A stretch of 64,000 nt of DNA from contig JANQJS010000049.1 of the NCBI GenBank assembly GCA_028281535.1, positions 62,001 through 126,000 of the forward strand, written 5' to 3'. Source of the stretch: Sedimentisphaerales bacterium. GTDB lineage: Bacteria; Planctomycetota; Phycisphaerae; Sedimentisphaerales; SM23-30. The notes under the pieces were generated by a model that worked only from the letters and a program-made list of their open reading frames with translations, was not told where the DNA came from and did no database searches. Below are positions 16,895-24,850 of the stretch, in pieces. Made by a program: the position numbers and the translations under genes. Numbering within the stretch: position 1 is the first letter of the stretch; each line of letters starts with the position of its first letter.

Positions 16895-16937
16895 TTGGCA
16901 GACCGAACAAATTGTTGTATACCATACAGTATTGGTA
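16895..16937 (+). promoter_or_regulatory. feoAB promoter with overlapping inverted repeat
   Basis: TTGGCA (16895-16900), 17-base spacer, TATACC (16918-16923). TACCA (16920-16924) and TGGTA (16933-16937) form an inverted repeat over the -10 box. It shares TATAC and AGTAT half elements with the regulator's own promoter, so it is a plausible operator for the DtxR-type protein. Confidence 0.5.
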
Positions 16938-16970
16938 CTACATTGATTTGTTACCTCAGGAGAACAAAAT

Positions 16971-17186
16971 ATGAATTTAGCAACATTAAAGCCTGGAACA
17001 AGTGCCGTTATTAGTGAGATTGCGGGTGGAGATGAACTTTCAAGTCGCTTGGAAGAAATTGGATTCAATCCTGGCTGTGAAGTTTCTGTTGTATCGCGAA
17101 CTCCATTTCGTGGACCAGTTGCTGTTGCTATCCGAGGAACAACAATCGCATTGCGAGAAAATGAAGCAAGCCGCATCAAATTATGA
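16971..17186 (+). CDS. feoA: Ferrous iron transport protein A
   Basis: 71 residues, an SH3-like beta-barrel of the FeoA family: LATLKPGTSAVISEI, LEEIGFNPGCEVSVV, TTIALRENEASRIKL. AGGAG lies seven bases before the start. The stop overlaps the feoB start by four bases (ATGA), so the two are translationally coupled. FeoA is a small cytoplasmic partner needed for FeoB function. Confidence 0.93.
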   Translation: MNLATLKPGTSAVISEIAGGDELSSRLEEIGFNPGCEVSVVSRTPFRGPVAVAIRGTTIALRENEASRIKL

Positions 17187-19099
17187 CCACACCCTCCTCT
17201 GCCACTAAGCAGCGTCAAATCACTCTTGTTGGTCCGCAAAACGCGGGCAAAACCACTCTATTTAATAGTCTGACAGGGTCTAGCTACAAGACTGTCAATT
17301 ATCCCGGTTCGACGGTGTCTTATTCGGTTGGGCAAGTGCAGAAAAAATATGATGTGGTTGCCAGTGTGAAAGATACACCTGGGATTCCCAATCTGACCGC
17401 TTCGTCTGCGGATCATGAAGTAACTTTGAAGGAACTTTTTTCGACCGATAGTCAGAATGATTTAATTTTGGCTAATGTTGATGCAACGCAATTGTCTCGT
17501 CATCTTTATGTAATTGATCAATTGAAGGAATGTGGGTTTCCAGTTTTAGTGTGCGTGACGATGGGGGATTTACTCAAACAGCGGGGCAAAGAAATTGATC
17601 TTAAGTTGTTGAGCGAAGAATTAGGTTTGCCTGTGACTTTGGTTGATCCGCGTTGTCCGCTTTCGGTGGGGCAGTTAACGCAAAAAATCCAAACGTTTGA
17701 TGTGGAAAAATCTTCGAAGGTTCAGCGTCTTTTCGAATCCTCGCAAGATAAAGATGCGATTCAATCGCGATTCAAAAAAGTCGAAGCGATTGAAGCAAAA
17801 GTTATTAAAGCTATTCCAGGAAAAGAAAAAGAACCCTTTAATTGGGACCGTCTCTTTTTGCATAATATTTTTGGCGGCTTGATTTTCGCCACGATTATGG
17901 TGGGCATTTTTTCATCGATTTTCTGGTTGGCTGGTTGGCCGATGGACTGGATCGATGCGGGTACGAGTTGGCTGATGGATGTGGCGCGAAACAGTTTGCC
18001 AGAGTCCTGGCTAACCGATATGGTGGTCGATGGTGTGATTGCAGGGATTGGTTCTGTGGTGATCTTTCTGCCGCAGATTATCATTTTGTTTATAGCGATG
18101 GGGATATTGGAAGATTCAGGTTATCTCGCACGGGGTGCAACGATCATAGATAAGCCATTAACCAAAATGGGGCTCAATGGAAAATCCTTTTTGCCTTTAT
18201 TAAGTGGGTTTGCTTGTGCGATTCCAGCGATGATGGCGGCACGAACCATTGAGAGCCGTAAAGAACGTTTGATTACGATTTTTATTGTTCCTTTGATGAG
18301 TTGCAGTGCTCGGTTACCCGTCTATGTATTGCTTTTGGCATTTCTTATTCCTGAGGATAAACCTTGGATCGGCGGATTAGCCATGACGGCGTTGTATGTT
18401 GGCGGCATTGTGGTTGGTGCGGTCGTTGCGACAATTATTTCACGATTACCTTCGTTTCGTCATCGAGGCAAAAGTCCTTTGATGTTGGAGTTACCCGCAT
18501 TTCGCAAACCGATCTTGAAGGTGGTGGGTGTGAGCACCTATCATCGCAGTATGCATTATCTGAAAAAAGCAGGGCCGACGATTATCGTGATTTCATTAGG
18601 ACTTTGGTTATTGACGCACTTACCGGTGGTTCCGAGTGATTCGTCAGAAGGTGGTAGTGAGTATGCCACAGTATCGCAATCCTATGCCGCAAAACTGGGC
18701 AAAGTGATCGAGCCTGTTGTTGAACCGATGGGCCTTGATTGGCGGGGCGGTGTTGCGATGACGATGGGCTTTGCCGCTCGTGAAGTTTTTGTGGCGTCCA
18801 TGGCATTGATGTACCGCATCGAAGAAGAAGACGAAGATGAATTACAAAATCGACTGCTTGCCTCCATGCGAACTGCGACGTTCGATGGCACCGATAAACG
18901 CATATTTACTACCTCCAGTGCGATAGGACTGTTATTTTTCTTTATGGTTGCACTGCAATGTTTCCCCACAACCGTCACCGCCAAAGCGGAATTAGGCGGT
19001 TGGAAAATCCCTCTCATTCAATTAGTCGTCTACACCGGCAGCGCCTGGCTAGGAGCGGTCACCATCGTACAAACCTTACGTGCGATGGGCTTTTCATAA
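17183..19099 (+). CDS. feoB: Ferrous iron transporter B
   Basis: 638 residues. The N-terminal G domain has the P-loop GPQNAGKTTLFNSL, DTPG as G3, and TMGD where most FeoB proteins have N[MK]xD as G4. A helical spacer leads to the membrane part from about residue 225, with two Gate motifs including LMSCSARLPVYVLL. The length is short for the family (E. coli about 770), as in many Gram-negative anaerobes. It imports Fe(II) across the inner membrane. It overlaps feoA and is probably controlled by the DtxR-type regulator upstream. Confidence in function is high. Confidence 0.95.
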   Translation: MTTPSSATKQRQITLVGPQNAGKTTLFNSLTGSSYKTVNYPGSTVSYSVGQVQKKYDVVASVKDTPGIPNLTASSADHEVTLKELFSTDSQNDLILANVDATQLSRHLYVIDQLKECGFPVLVCVTMGDLLKQRGKEIDLKLLSEELGLPVTLVDPRCPLSVGQLTQKIQTFDVEKSSKVQRLFESSQDKDAIQSRFKKVEAIEAKVIKAIPGKEKEPFNWDRLFLHNIFGGLIFATIMVGIFSSIFWLAGWPMDWIDAGTSWLMDVARNSLPESWLTDMVVDGVIAGIGSVVIFLPQIIILFIAMGILEDSGYLARGATIIDKPLTKMGLNGKSFLPLLSGFACAIPAMMAARTIESRKERLITIFIVPLMSCSARLPVYVLLLAFLIPEDKPWIGGLAMTALYVGGIVVGAVVATIISRLPSFRHRGKSPLMLELPAFRKPILKVVGVSTYHRSMHYLKKAGPTIIVISLGLWLLTHLPVVPSDSSEGGSEYATVSQSYAAKLGKVIEPVVEPMGLDWRGGVAMTMGFAAREVFVASMALMYRIEEEDEDELQNRLLASMRTATFDGTDKRIFTTSSAIGLLFFFMVALQCFPTTVTAKAELGGWKIPLIQLVVYTGSAWLGAVTIVQTLRAMGFS

Positions 19100-19100
19100 A

Positions 19101-19331
19101 ATGACTGTTGTTAAAACCATTTTTCCCCCAGATCAATCATTAAAAGTGGATATTTATTGACGTGATGATGGAACGTATGGTTTTGAAGAATTGAAATATA
19201 GTGATGACGAATTTGAAAAATGCTGGTTTCCAGTTGGAAGATATTCACTTTGTTTTACCGATTCAGTAGACAAAGCCGAATTAGAAGCCAGGGGGCGAGT
19301 ATCCTGGTTGAGCCACGATGAAACTAAGTAG
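19101..19331 (+). pseudogene. Small 76-codon gene with in-frame UGA at codon 20
   Basis: ATG at 19101, one base after the feoB stop; the frame runs to TAG at 19329-19331 except for one TGA at 19158-19160. Before it the protein reads MTVVKTIFPPDQSLKVDIY, after it RDDGTYGFEELKYSDDEFEK, then CWFPVGRYS and a tail EARGRVSWL. The second part looks like a conserved small bacterial protein (DGTYGFEE...W.PVG...EARGRV.WL), so the TGA interrupts real coding sequence. A TGG or CGA to TGA change is the simplest reading. Recoding cannot be excluded from one sequence. Confidence 0.5.
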
Positions 19332-19373
19332 ATTAGGTCGCACTTAACAATTCGTATTAATCTAATTAGCTAT

Positions 19374-19745
19374 CTAGTTACAATCTTTGCAGATGCCGTA
19401 TAGCCAGATATCGTGTGAGGTCATGCTGAAATTATTGGGTAGCATAGCTTTTAGATTTTCCACGCAGCCTTGTAGATCGTAGACGGTTTGGCATTTTTCA
19501 CATCGGAAATGATGATGGTGTGTTGCTGCGGCTTTTTTCAGCTCGTAGCGGTCTGGCTCGCCAGGGACACCCACTGCGACAATAACCTCTTCGTCTAGCA
19601 TGCGGTTTAAAGTTCGGTAAATGGTCGCTAAATTTATGCTTGTAAGAGATTTACGGGCAATTTCATGGATTTCCTGTGGTCCTAATGGTCGATTAAAGTC
19701 CTGAAAGATCCGCTCAATTTCTGTTCGTTGTTTTGTTTGTCGCAT
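19374..19745 (-). CDS. Fur-family transcriptional regulator
   Basis: The start is taken at ATG 19745, eight bases after GGAGG; an in-frame TTG at 19760 overlaps that site and is unlikely. 123 residues: winged helix (PLGPQEIHEIARK, INLATIYRTLNRMLDEEVI) then the metal-binding/dimer domain (THHHHFRCEKCQTVYDL, ending CKDC). CxxC motifs near 80 and at the C-terminus form the structural zinc site. Whether it senses iron, zinc or peroxide cannot be settled. It is divergent from the MerC-type gene and shares a 177-base control region with it. Confidence 0.9.
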   Translation of the reverse strand: MRQTKQRTEIERIFQDFNRPLGPQEIHEIARKSLTSINLATIYRTLNRMLDEEVIVAVGVPGEPDRYELKKAAATHHHHFRCEKCQTVYDLQGCVENLKAMLPNNFSMTSHDIWLYGICKDCN

Positions 19746-19839
19746 CAGAGAAACCTCCAAATGGGTCTATTATCTATTCAATTATAAGCCGCCATGAATG
19801 TTATTGCAAAAGTATTCTCATTAGCATATACTGCAAAAT

Positions 19840-19855
19840 TGCAAATGTGTTTGCA
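19840..19855. promoter_or_regulatory. TGCAAA-N4-TTTGCA inverted repeat, candidate Fur-family operator
   Basis: A perfect six-base inverted repeat with four-base spacer in the fur/merC divergent region. TTGCAT (19851-19856) could act as a -35 for the MerC-type gene, so binding here would block it. Confidence 0.4.
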
Positions 19856-19922
19856 TTAGAGATTTTTGATAACAATGATTTTGCTATGGATGGCTTAATC
19901 TCTACCCCTAAAAGAGTTAGTT

Positions 19923-20510
19923 ATGACATCAACCGATTATTCTGCCGGGTCAACAGTACCGATTTATGATCAGGCGTCTACGCCGATCGCAGATAAATGT
20001 GGGATTGTAGCATCACTAGCATGTGCTGTTCACTGTATGGCAGCTCCATTATTGCTTTTGATCTCTCCGGCGGCAGGCATGGTTTGGTCGCATCCATCGG
20101 TGCATTGGATTTTGGCAGCGCTAGTGTTACCGCTTGCGATCATCGTTATTTATCGAGGTTATCAGCGTCATCAAAGGAGGGGGACGCTGGTGACCGTTTT
20201 ATTAGGCTGTTTCTTTATTTTGTTGGGGTTGATTTTACCTGAAGTCTCAGTCAGTGCATCGACTGATCCTGTATTACAAGCAGCTCACTCCCCACAAATC
20301 GATGGCACAATACACTCTGTTGTGGATAATAGTAACAGTAGCTGTGTACAAACGTGTTGTCCTTCAATCAAACGCGATGAAGTTACAGGTGCAACAAGTA
20401 TTAGCTTTCCGCCTGGTAGTATTATGACGGTCATCGGTAGTGTCTTTTTGGTTCTTGCTCACTCTATCAATCTTTACGGTAGCCATTGTTTGAGAATACG
20501 CCGCACGTAG
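19923..20510 (+). CDS. MerC-domain membrane protein
   Basis: 195 residues. Near residue 27 DKCGIVASLACAVHC carries the CxxxC-type cysteines of MerC-domain proteins. Four hydrophobic helices follow (about 25-50, 55-75, 80-105, 155-175) with a Ser/Thr-rich loop containing CVQTCC between the third and fourth. MerC of mercury operons carries Hg(II), but many MerC-domain proteins outside mer operons sit beside Fur/Zur regulators and are likely involved in zinc or other metals. No merA, merP or merR is present here, so mercury transport is not supported. Confidence 0.75.
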   Translation: MTSTDYSAGSTVPIYDQASTPIADKCGIVASLACAVHCMAAPLLLLISPAAGMVWSHPSVHWILAALVLPLAIIVIYRGYQRHQRRGTLVTVLLGCFFILLGLILPEVSVSASTDPVLQAAHSPQIDGTIHSVVDNSNSSCVQTCCPSIKRDEVTGATSISFPPGSIMTVIGSVFLVLAHSINLYGSHCLRIRRT

Positions 20511-20787
20511 TTATGCCATTTTACTTGATTATTTTTCAAAACATAATCAGACGATAAGATAAAATACATAATGTTTGGGTAAAACTAAAGTACCTTGTGC
20601 TTTAATTGTTTTGAGTAAGAGAGTCATTATTTTTCCGTAGGGCAGGGGGGCCTGACAATTCAATTTAACTACAAAGAGAAGAAAAACATAAAGTTTTTAA
20701 TGAGTGGTTCATGTCCGAAGATTGACCGTTGTTAAAGCTGAAGTGATATATACGTTTAACAGATTTCCTCCGATTGCAGTCCTTTTA

Positions 20788-21645
20788 TTAGCAACATTGA
20801 AAAATCATCCACGTGTTTTCAAAACGATTTGCTTTTAGGTCCTCTCGTTTAATCCAGAAGTACAACATGCCACAGTCGCCCCACATCATGTCTGTTGAAT
20901 CATCTGAATCTATTTGAAGTAACATCACCCAGTCTGATATGTTTTCTTTGAGTTTTTGAGCTGTTTCTGTTTGATATCCTTTTGCGTCTCCACAATAAAT
21001 TCCATTCGTGACAAGTTCACATTCCCAAGCCATTTCATTATCCTGAACGAGAGATGGAAACCCAAACAATTGATGTTGTTCCTGGCCTTTGTAAACTGAA
21101 TGTATTATCTCATCATATTCTTCTGCCTGTTTATCAGTTAACTGTAAAGATCGAATGCGATCATCTTGCCAATCTGGATATGTGTCTATTTGAACTAGCG
21201 TGATAAACTTTTCATTAAATATGATTTTATCTTTATTCCATTTTTCTGATAATGGTGTTTCGTTATGTTTGGGTGGTAAGCTTGAATATACTATTTTCCA
21301 ATCACCTTTGTCCTGTGGATCGAATCCCCAGCTACCACTGCTTTGGTCATAGAAAACAAAAAGTTGACCTGATTCAGGGAGTTTGTATTGACTGAATTCT
21401 GTGGGGATTTCGCTGAGATCAATTTGGCAAATAAATTCCAAGGGGGTTCCATTATTTTCTGGCCAATCTAGACCTTGGGGTAAATAGGGTAAACCTCCTA
21501 ATTTGCTAAAACTTTTAGAATCATTTTGGATTAAAGAAATGGCCGGGCGTTTTAAGCTTTCGATGAATTCAAGGTGTTCTGATAAATCTTTGCTATTGTC
21601 GATCGTTTTGTTCTTGTTCTTAAATAGCGATTTAAAGAAAGTCAT
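20788..21645 (-). CDS. DUF1963 (YwqG-like) protein
   Basis: 285 residues, cytoplasmic. Family hallmarks are seen: SKLGGLPYLPQGLDWPENNG, FICQIDLSEIP, GQLFVFYDQSSG, and towards the end LLQIDSDD followed by MMWGDCGMLYFWI. Members are two-repeat beta proteins of unknown function, often scattered singly. It stands alone between a 277-base spacer (20511-20787, where nothing else is seen) and the RNase P RNA gene. Confidence 0.85.
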   Translation of the reverse strand: MTFFKSLFKNKNKTIDNSKDLSEHLEFIESLKRPAISLIQNDSKSFSKLGGLPYLPQGLDWPENNGTPLEFICQIDLSEIPTEFSQYKLPESGQLFVFYDQSSGSWGFDPQDKGDWKIVYSSLPPKHNETPLSEKWNKDKIIFNEKFITLVQIDTYPDWQDDRIRSLQLTDKQAEEYDEIIHSVYKGQEQHQLFGFPSLVQDNEMAWECELVTNGIYCGDAKGYQTETAQKLKENISDWVMLLQIDSDDSTDMMWGDCGMLYFWIKREDLKANRFENTWMIFQCC

Positions 21646-21728
21646 GTAAAAGCCTTATTTGTTAATATCTTAATATTAAGTTAACCTGAAAAGGAAGATT
21701 CCGGTGGTAATACACACAAATGTGTGAT

Positions 21729-22206
21729 GAGTGGGCGAGTAAGCCGAGTTCTGTTTGTCGTTAGACAGACGGCCATTTATCTGGGCTGACAGTTGCCTGC
21801 CAGCTCGCCTTGCGGCAGCAACCTACCCGAGTCTCAAGTGCGTCGGGCCGACGCTTGACTCTGTTTGGTCTTGCAGGAGGTGGGGTTTACCCTGCCAGGT
21901 TTGTCACCAAACCCGCGGTGCGCTCTTACCGCACCATTTCACCCTTACCCTCGAAAGGGCGGTATCTTTTCTGTGGCACTTTCCCTGGGATCGCTCCCGG
22001 TGGCCGTTAGCCACCACCTTGCCCTGTCCTGCTCGGACTTTCCTCCCGCAGTCTTTAGGCCGGGCCTTAACCGGTATTTCGTAGCATAAGTTTCCAGCTT
22101 GTGATTTAAAAAGAACTTTTCTTATTAATCTCAAGCACGGATGCTTGAACTACGTTACCGAGCATGGCCCGGCCTAACTACCTGCGAGCGGCCGTCACGC
22201 CCACTC
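21729..22206 (-). ncRNA. rnpB: RNase P RNA, bacterial class A
   Basis: 478 bases. The 5' and 3' ends pair as a perfect nine-base P1 helix (GAGTGGGCG with CGCCCACTC). Universal elements are present on the minus strand: GAGGAAAGTCCGAGC (CR-II), ACAGAAAAGATACCGCC, GGTAAGGGTGAAATGGTGCG, AAACCCCACC in the L15 region, and the 3' segment AGAACTCGGCTTA. The RNA is the catalytic subunit that matures tRNA 5' ends. The candidate -10 box TATAAT is at 22220-22215 with eight bases to the start. ORFs read across this locus are accidental. Confidence 0.96.
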
Positions 22207-22214
22207 AAGATGGT

Positions 22215-22220
22215 ATTATA
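22215..22220 (-). promoter_or_regulatory. -10 box of rnpB
   Basis: TATAAT on the minus strand, eight bases before the inferred RNA 5' end. No good -35 match is seen. Confidence 0.5.
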
Positions 22221-22380
22221 CCATAAAATCAGCTTGGTTTGTGGAAATTTTACTGGAGGAATCTAGGTTAAAAAGTGGTGGCAATCAGAAAAATTAAATC
22301 AATGGCGAAGTGCTTGTTTCGTTAATCCAATGGTTTAATTTTGTCTAAGTGCCACCTGTGTGTAATGAAAGTAAGTGAGT

Positions 22381-23526
22381 CTAATTGTATTGTGCACTCA
22401 AGCCGATACTGCTTTGCTGAATTTGCAATTTTGTTGGCAGTAGGCGGTGCATTGGATGTTTCATCGTTTCCATCATTTCTAAGAATAATATTTTAGCCGC
22501 TTCGTATCCCACCAAATCCCAATTTTGCTGTACAAAAGAGAATGGAATTTCAAAGCGTTTACATTCTGGACTATCGCCAAAGCCGGCAACAAAGACATCT
22601 TGACCAATGGTCAGATTTAATTCGGCTGCAGCTTTGTAGACTCCCATGGTCGCTGCGCCATTGCAGGTAAAAATTGAGAGTGGTTCGCCAGTGAATTTAC
22701 TAAATAAATCCTTTGCGATGTTGTAGTTATTTTCACTATCCTGACTCAATGCATCACGAATTTGTGAATTAATCAATGGTGTTTCTAAGATATATTCATC
22801 GTGATGATGGAAATTGTATTCTCGCATGGCGGATGACCAGCCCAGCAGACGTAGCTGAATCGAACTGAGTTTAGTGACGCCCAAGCAGTAGGCCGGCCGC
22901 TTATGGCTAGCGAGTAAATGGCCTGTTACTTGATGGGCGCTTCCCAAATGATCGATAGCTACAGAGCTGATGGCAACATTTTCTAGTTTTTGGTCGACAA
23001 AAACAATTCTTGCACCTGCTTTTATTGCGGACTGGCATGCCCTGCGAAAATCAACAGTGTCTTGCGGTATCACAATAATGCCATCAATGCCTTGCATCGG
23101 GGATGAAAGTGTATTGATGAAATCTTCATAGGAACCGGAAACGTCAGCGATAGAGAAATTCATTCCTTTTTCTTCAGCGAAATTCTGAATTCCTTCAGTC
23201 AGTCCTAGGGGGTAGCCGTCATTGTTCCATCTCAAATAAACCGCGTTGAAATCGCAAACGGGTTTACCAATGACAATAGGTCCTTTGCCGCGACCTGCTT
23301 CAAGACGAATCAATCCTTCCGATTCGATTTTTTCAAGGGCCAGGTTTACCGTTTTGTAATCCACTTTCCAGTGTTTGACCATTTGTGAAACAGAGGGTAA
23401 GCGATCACCTGGAGTGAATTCGCCGGTTTGTATCTGGTTGGTCAAGTGCTGGCTAATCTGTTGGTACAGAGGTAAGCTTTTGCCGCGGCCTCGTTTTAGT
23501 TTTACGTATCCTTTGGAGTCAATCAT
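22381..23526 (-). CDS. GntR-type regulator with LacI-like sugar-binding domain
   Basis: 381 residues. An N-terminal GntR winged helix (about 15-85: PLYQQISQHLTNQIQTGEF, LPSVSQMVKHWKVDYKTVN, LEKIESEGLIRLEAGRG) is fused to a periplasmic-binding-protein-like effector domain (about 95-375: NAVYLRWNNDG, GIDGIIVIPQD, RIVFVDQKLE, VFVAGFGDSPECKRF). This hybrid is common in Planctomycetota and Verrucomicrobiota and usually controls carbohydrate genes. No sugar gene lies next to it. No clear ribosome-binding site precedes ATG 23526. Confidence 0.88.
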   Translation of the reverse strand: MIDSKGYVKLKRGRGKSLPLYQQISQHLTNQIQTGEFTPGDRLPSVSQMVKHWKVDYKTVNLALEKIESEGLIRLEAGRGKGPIVIGKPVCDFNAVYLRWNNDGYPLGLTEGIQNFAEEKGMNFSIADVSGSYEDFINTLSSPMQGIDGIIVIPQDTVDFRRACQSAIKAGARIVFVDQKLENVAISSVAIDHLGSAHQVTGHLLASHKRPAYCLGVTKLSSIQLRLLGWSSAMREYNFHHHDEYILETPLINSQIRDALSQDSENNYNIAKDLFSKFTGEPLSIFTCNGAATMGVYKAAAELNLTIGQDVFVAGFGDSPECKRFEIPFSFVQQNWDLVGYEAAKILFLEMMETMKHPMHRLLPTKLQIQQSSIGLSAQYN

Positions 23527-23808
23527 GTTTCAATAAAAACCTTCCCACCTGGAAATAGCATATAGACGTAATATTAGATTACGATAAATACTTTATGCAT
23601 TTTAGGTGATAACTCTATTGTTTTGGCTTTTTAAAAGCAGCTCTATAGATCAAGTACATATATAGCGTAACACTGCTTCTAAAAAATAGTTGGGTATGAT
23701 CGTTTCCCCCCGGCCCCACAAGAGGTTTCGGGTAATCATGTCGCCTTAACAGTTTCTTAAGGCGTATATTATAAGTTAAATGGCTGAGGATTCCAAGCTT
23801 TTTTATGT
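23527..23808. other. Intergenic region with perfect 8-bp hairpin
   Basis: 282 bases without a gene. CGCCTTAA and TTAAGGCG with a seven-base loop (about 23741-23763) form a hairpin downstream of the minus-strand operon ending at 23809. No T run follows, so termination is uncertain. Confidence 0.35.
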
Positions 23809-24075
23809 TTATCTTTTGTTAATCTTGAACCAAAAAATTCCCAGAATTCCCACTACGCAGAGGGTTTTCCAGGTTGCCAGCCACCAGGGCTTGTACCAGG
23901 CCCCTGTGCTAACTTCAACAAAGTCGCTAAAGCCAAATAATACTAGAAGAAGGCTGATGGCATAAAAATAAGTTTTAAGCGGTTTGTGTTGATTTTTGCA
24001 TTTGAAAATCATTACTGTCGCTAGGATAATCCAAAAAATTCCTTCAAAAAGATTGAAAGTTTCTGCCAAATTCAT
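23809..24075 (-). CDS. Small hypothetical membrane protein
   Basis: 88 residues with three likely membrane helices (about 8-24, 35-53, 66-83) and a lysine/arginine-rich C-terminus (KINKR). It starts eight bases after the RNase H-cupin stop, so it is probably the last gene of a three-gene minus operon. No family is recognised. Confidence 0.6.
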   Translation of the reverse strand: MNLAETFNLFEGIFWIILATVMIFKCKNQHKPLKTYFYAISLLLVLFGFSDFVEVSTGAWYKPWWLATWKTLCVVGILGIFWFKINKR

Positions 24076-24083
24076 CCTGCTAA

Positions 24084-24839
24084 TTACTTTACAGTTGTAA
24101 TGAGTATGGAAAATGCCTCATCATTATTCGCCGTGAGGTTGATCGCTAAAGAGCCGTCCAAGTATATTAGAGTGCCATTAATTATGAGGGTTTCTGTGTC
24201 GTCGGTTATGATTGAACCGCTTCCTTCCAGGACTTGGAGGGTCGTGTGGGATCCTGTATTAATTGGGTAAGCTTGGTTATGGTCCAGGCTGACGAGTTCG
24301 ACTATGATTGATTTGTTGTCAATAATGCGTTCGCAGTGCATTCCTGAAGCAGAGTGATGGATTTTTTCGTTTAACAGGATTGGGTCGATTGTAATTGGAG
24401 TGGTTTCAGCGTGGTCAGTGGCGAGAAAACCGCCAACATCACTTTGGCAATCGAGCGATTCGTTCACGAGGCTGTCTGCGGCGCTATTGTCGCTTCGATA
24501 GACATGCTGGATTGTGAAGCCTTCAAGTTGATCGATCAATGTGATAGCTTTGTCAAATAAGACTTTCATATCAGCGTTTTTGACGCGGTATTCCCGTTTG
24601 ATTTGCTTGACGACAAGTTCGCTGTCGCAGAAAAGAGTGATATGGGTGCCGCCTAATTTAATGGCATACTGGAGTCCCAAAATGATTCCATTGTATTCGG
24701 CAACATTATTGGTGGCGCGGCCAAGGAAAAAACCTCCTGAAAAAACTGCCTGCCCCTTTTCGTTTTCAATAAAAACACCCGCGGCAGCAGGTCCCGGATT
24801 GCCGCGTGACCCACCATCCGTTCGAATGGTCAATTTCAT
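24084..24839 (-). CDS. Ribonuclease HI-like protein fused to a cupin-like domain
   Basis: Start chosen at ATG 24839, where the RNase H fold begins (MKLTIRTDGGSRGNPGPAA), preceded by AAGGA; a longer frame to 24911 would overlap the upstream gene. 251 residues. Residues 1-130 are an RNase HI domain with the expected acidic residues: D in RTDGG, E in NVAEYNGI, D in CDSE, D in SDNSAAD. Residues about 160-250 resemble a single cupin barrel (TTLQVLEGSGSIITDDT, GTLIYLDG), but metal-binding histidines are not evident. RNase H removes RNA from RNA-DNA hybrids; the cupin part has no known role here. Confidence 0.8.
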   Translation of the reverse strand: MKLTIRTDGGSRGNPGPAAAGVFIENEKGQAVFSGGFFLGRATNNVAEYNGIILGLQYAIKLGGTHITLFCDSELVVKQIKREYRVKNADMKVLFDKAITLIDQLEGFTIQHVYRSDNSAADSLVNESLDCQSDVGGFLATDHAETTPITIDPILLNEKIHHSASGMHCERIIDNKSIIVELVSLDHNQAYPINTGSHTTLQVLEGSGSIITDDTETLIINGTLIYLDGSLAINLTANNDEAFSILITTVK

Positions 24840-24850
24840 CCCCTGGTTCC

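Noticed and set aside
19923-20510. Mercury resistance operon
   Set aside because: Only a MerC-type domain is present; there is no merA, merP, merT or merR, and the neighbour is a Fur-family gene.
21755-22134. Several overlapping open frames on both strands
   Set aside because: They lie entirely within the RNase P RNA gene, whose conserved elements explain the sequence.
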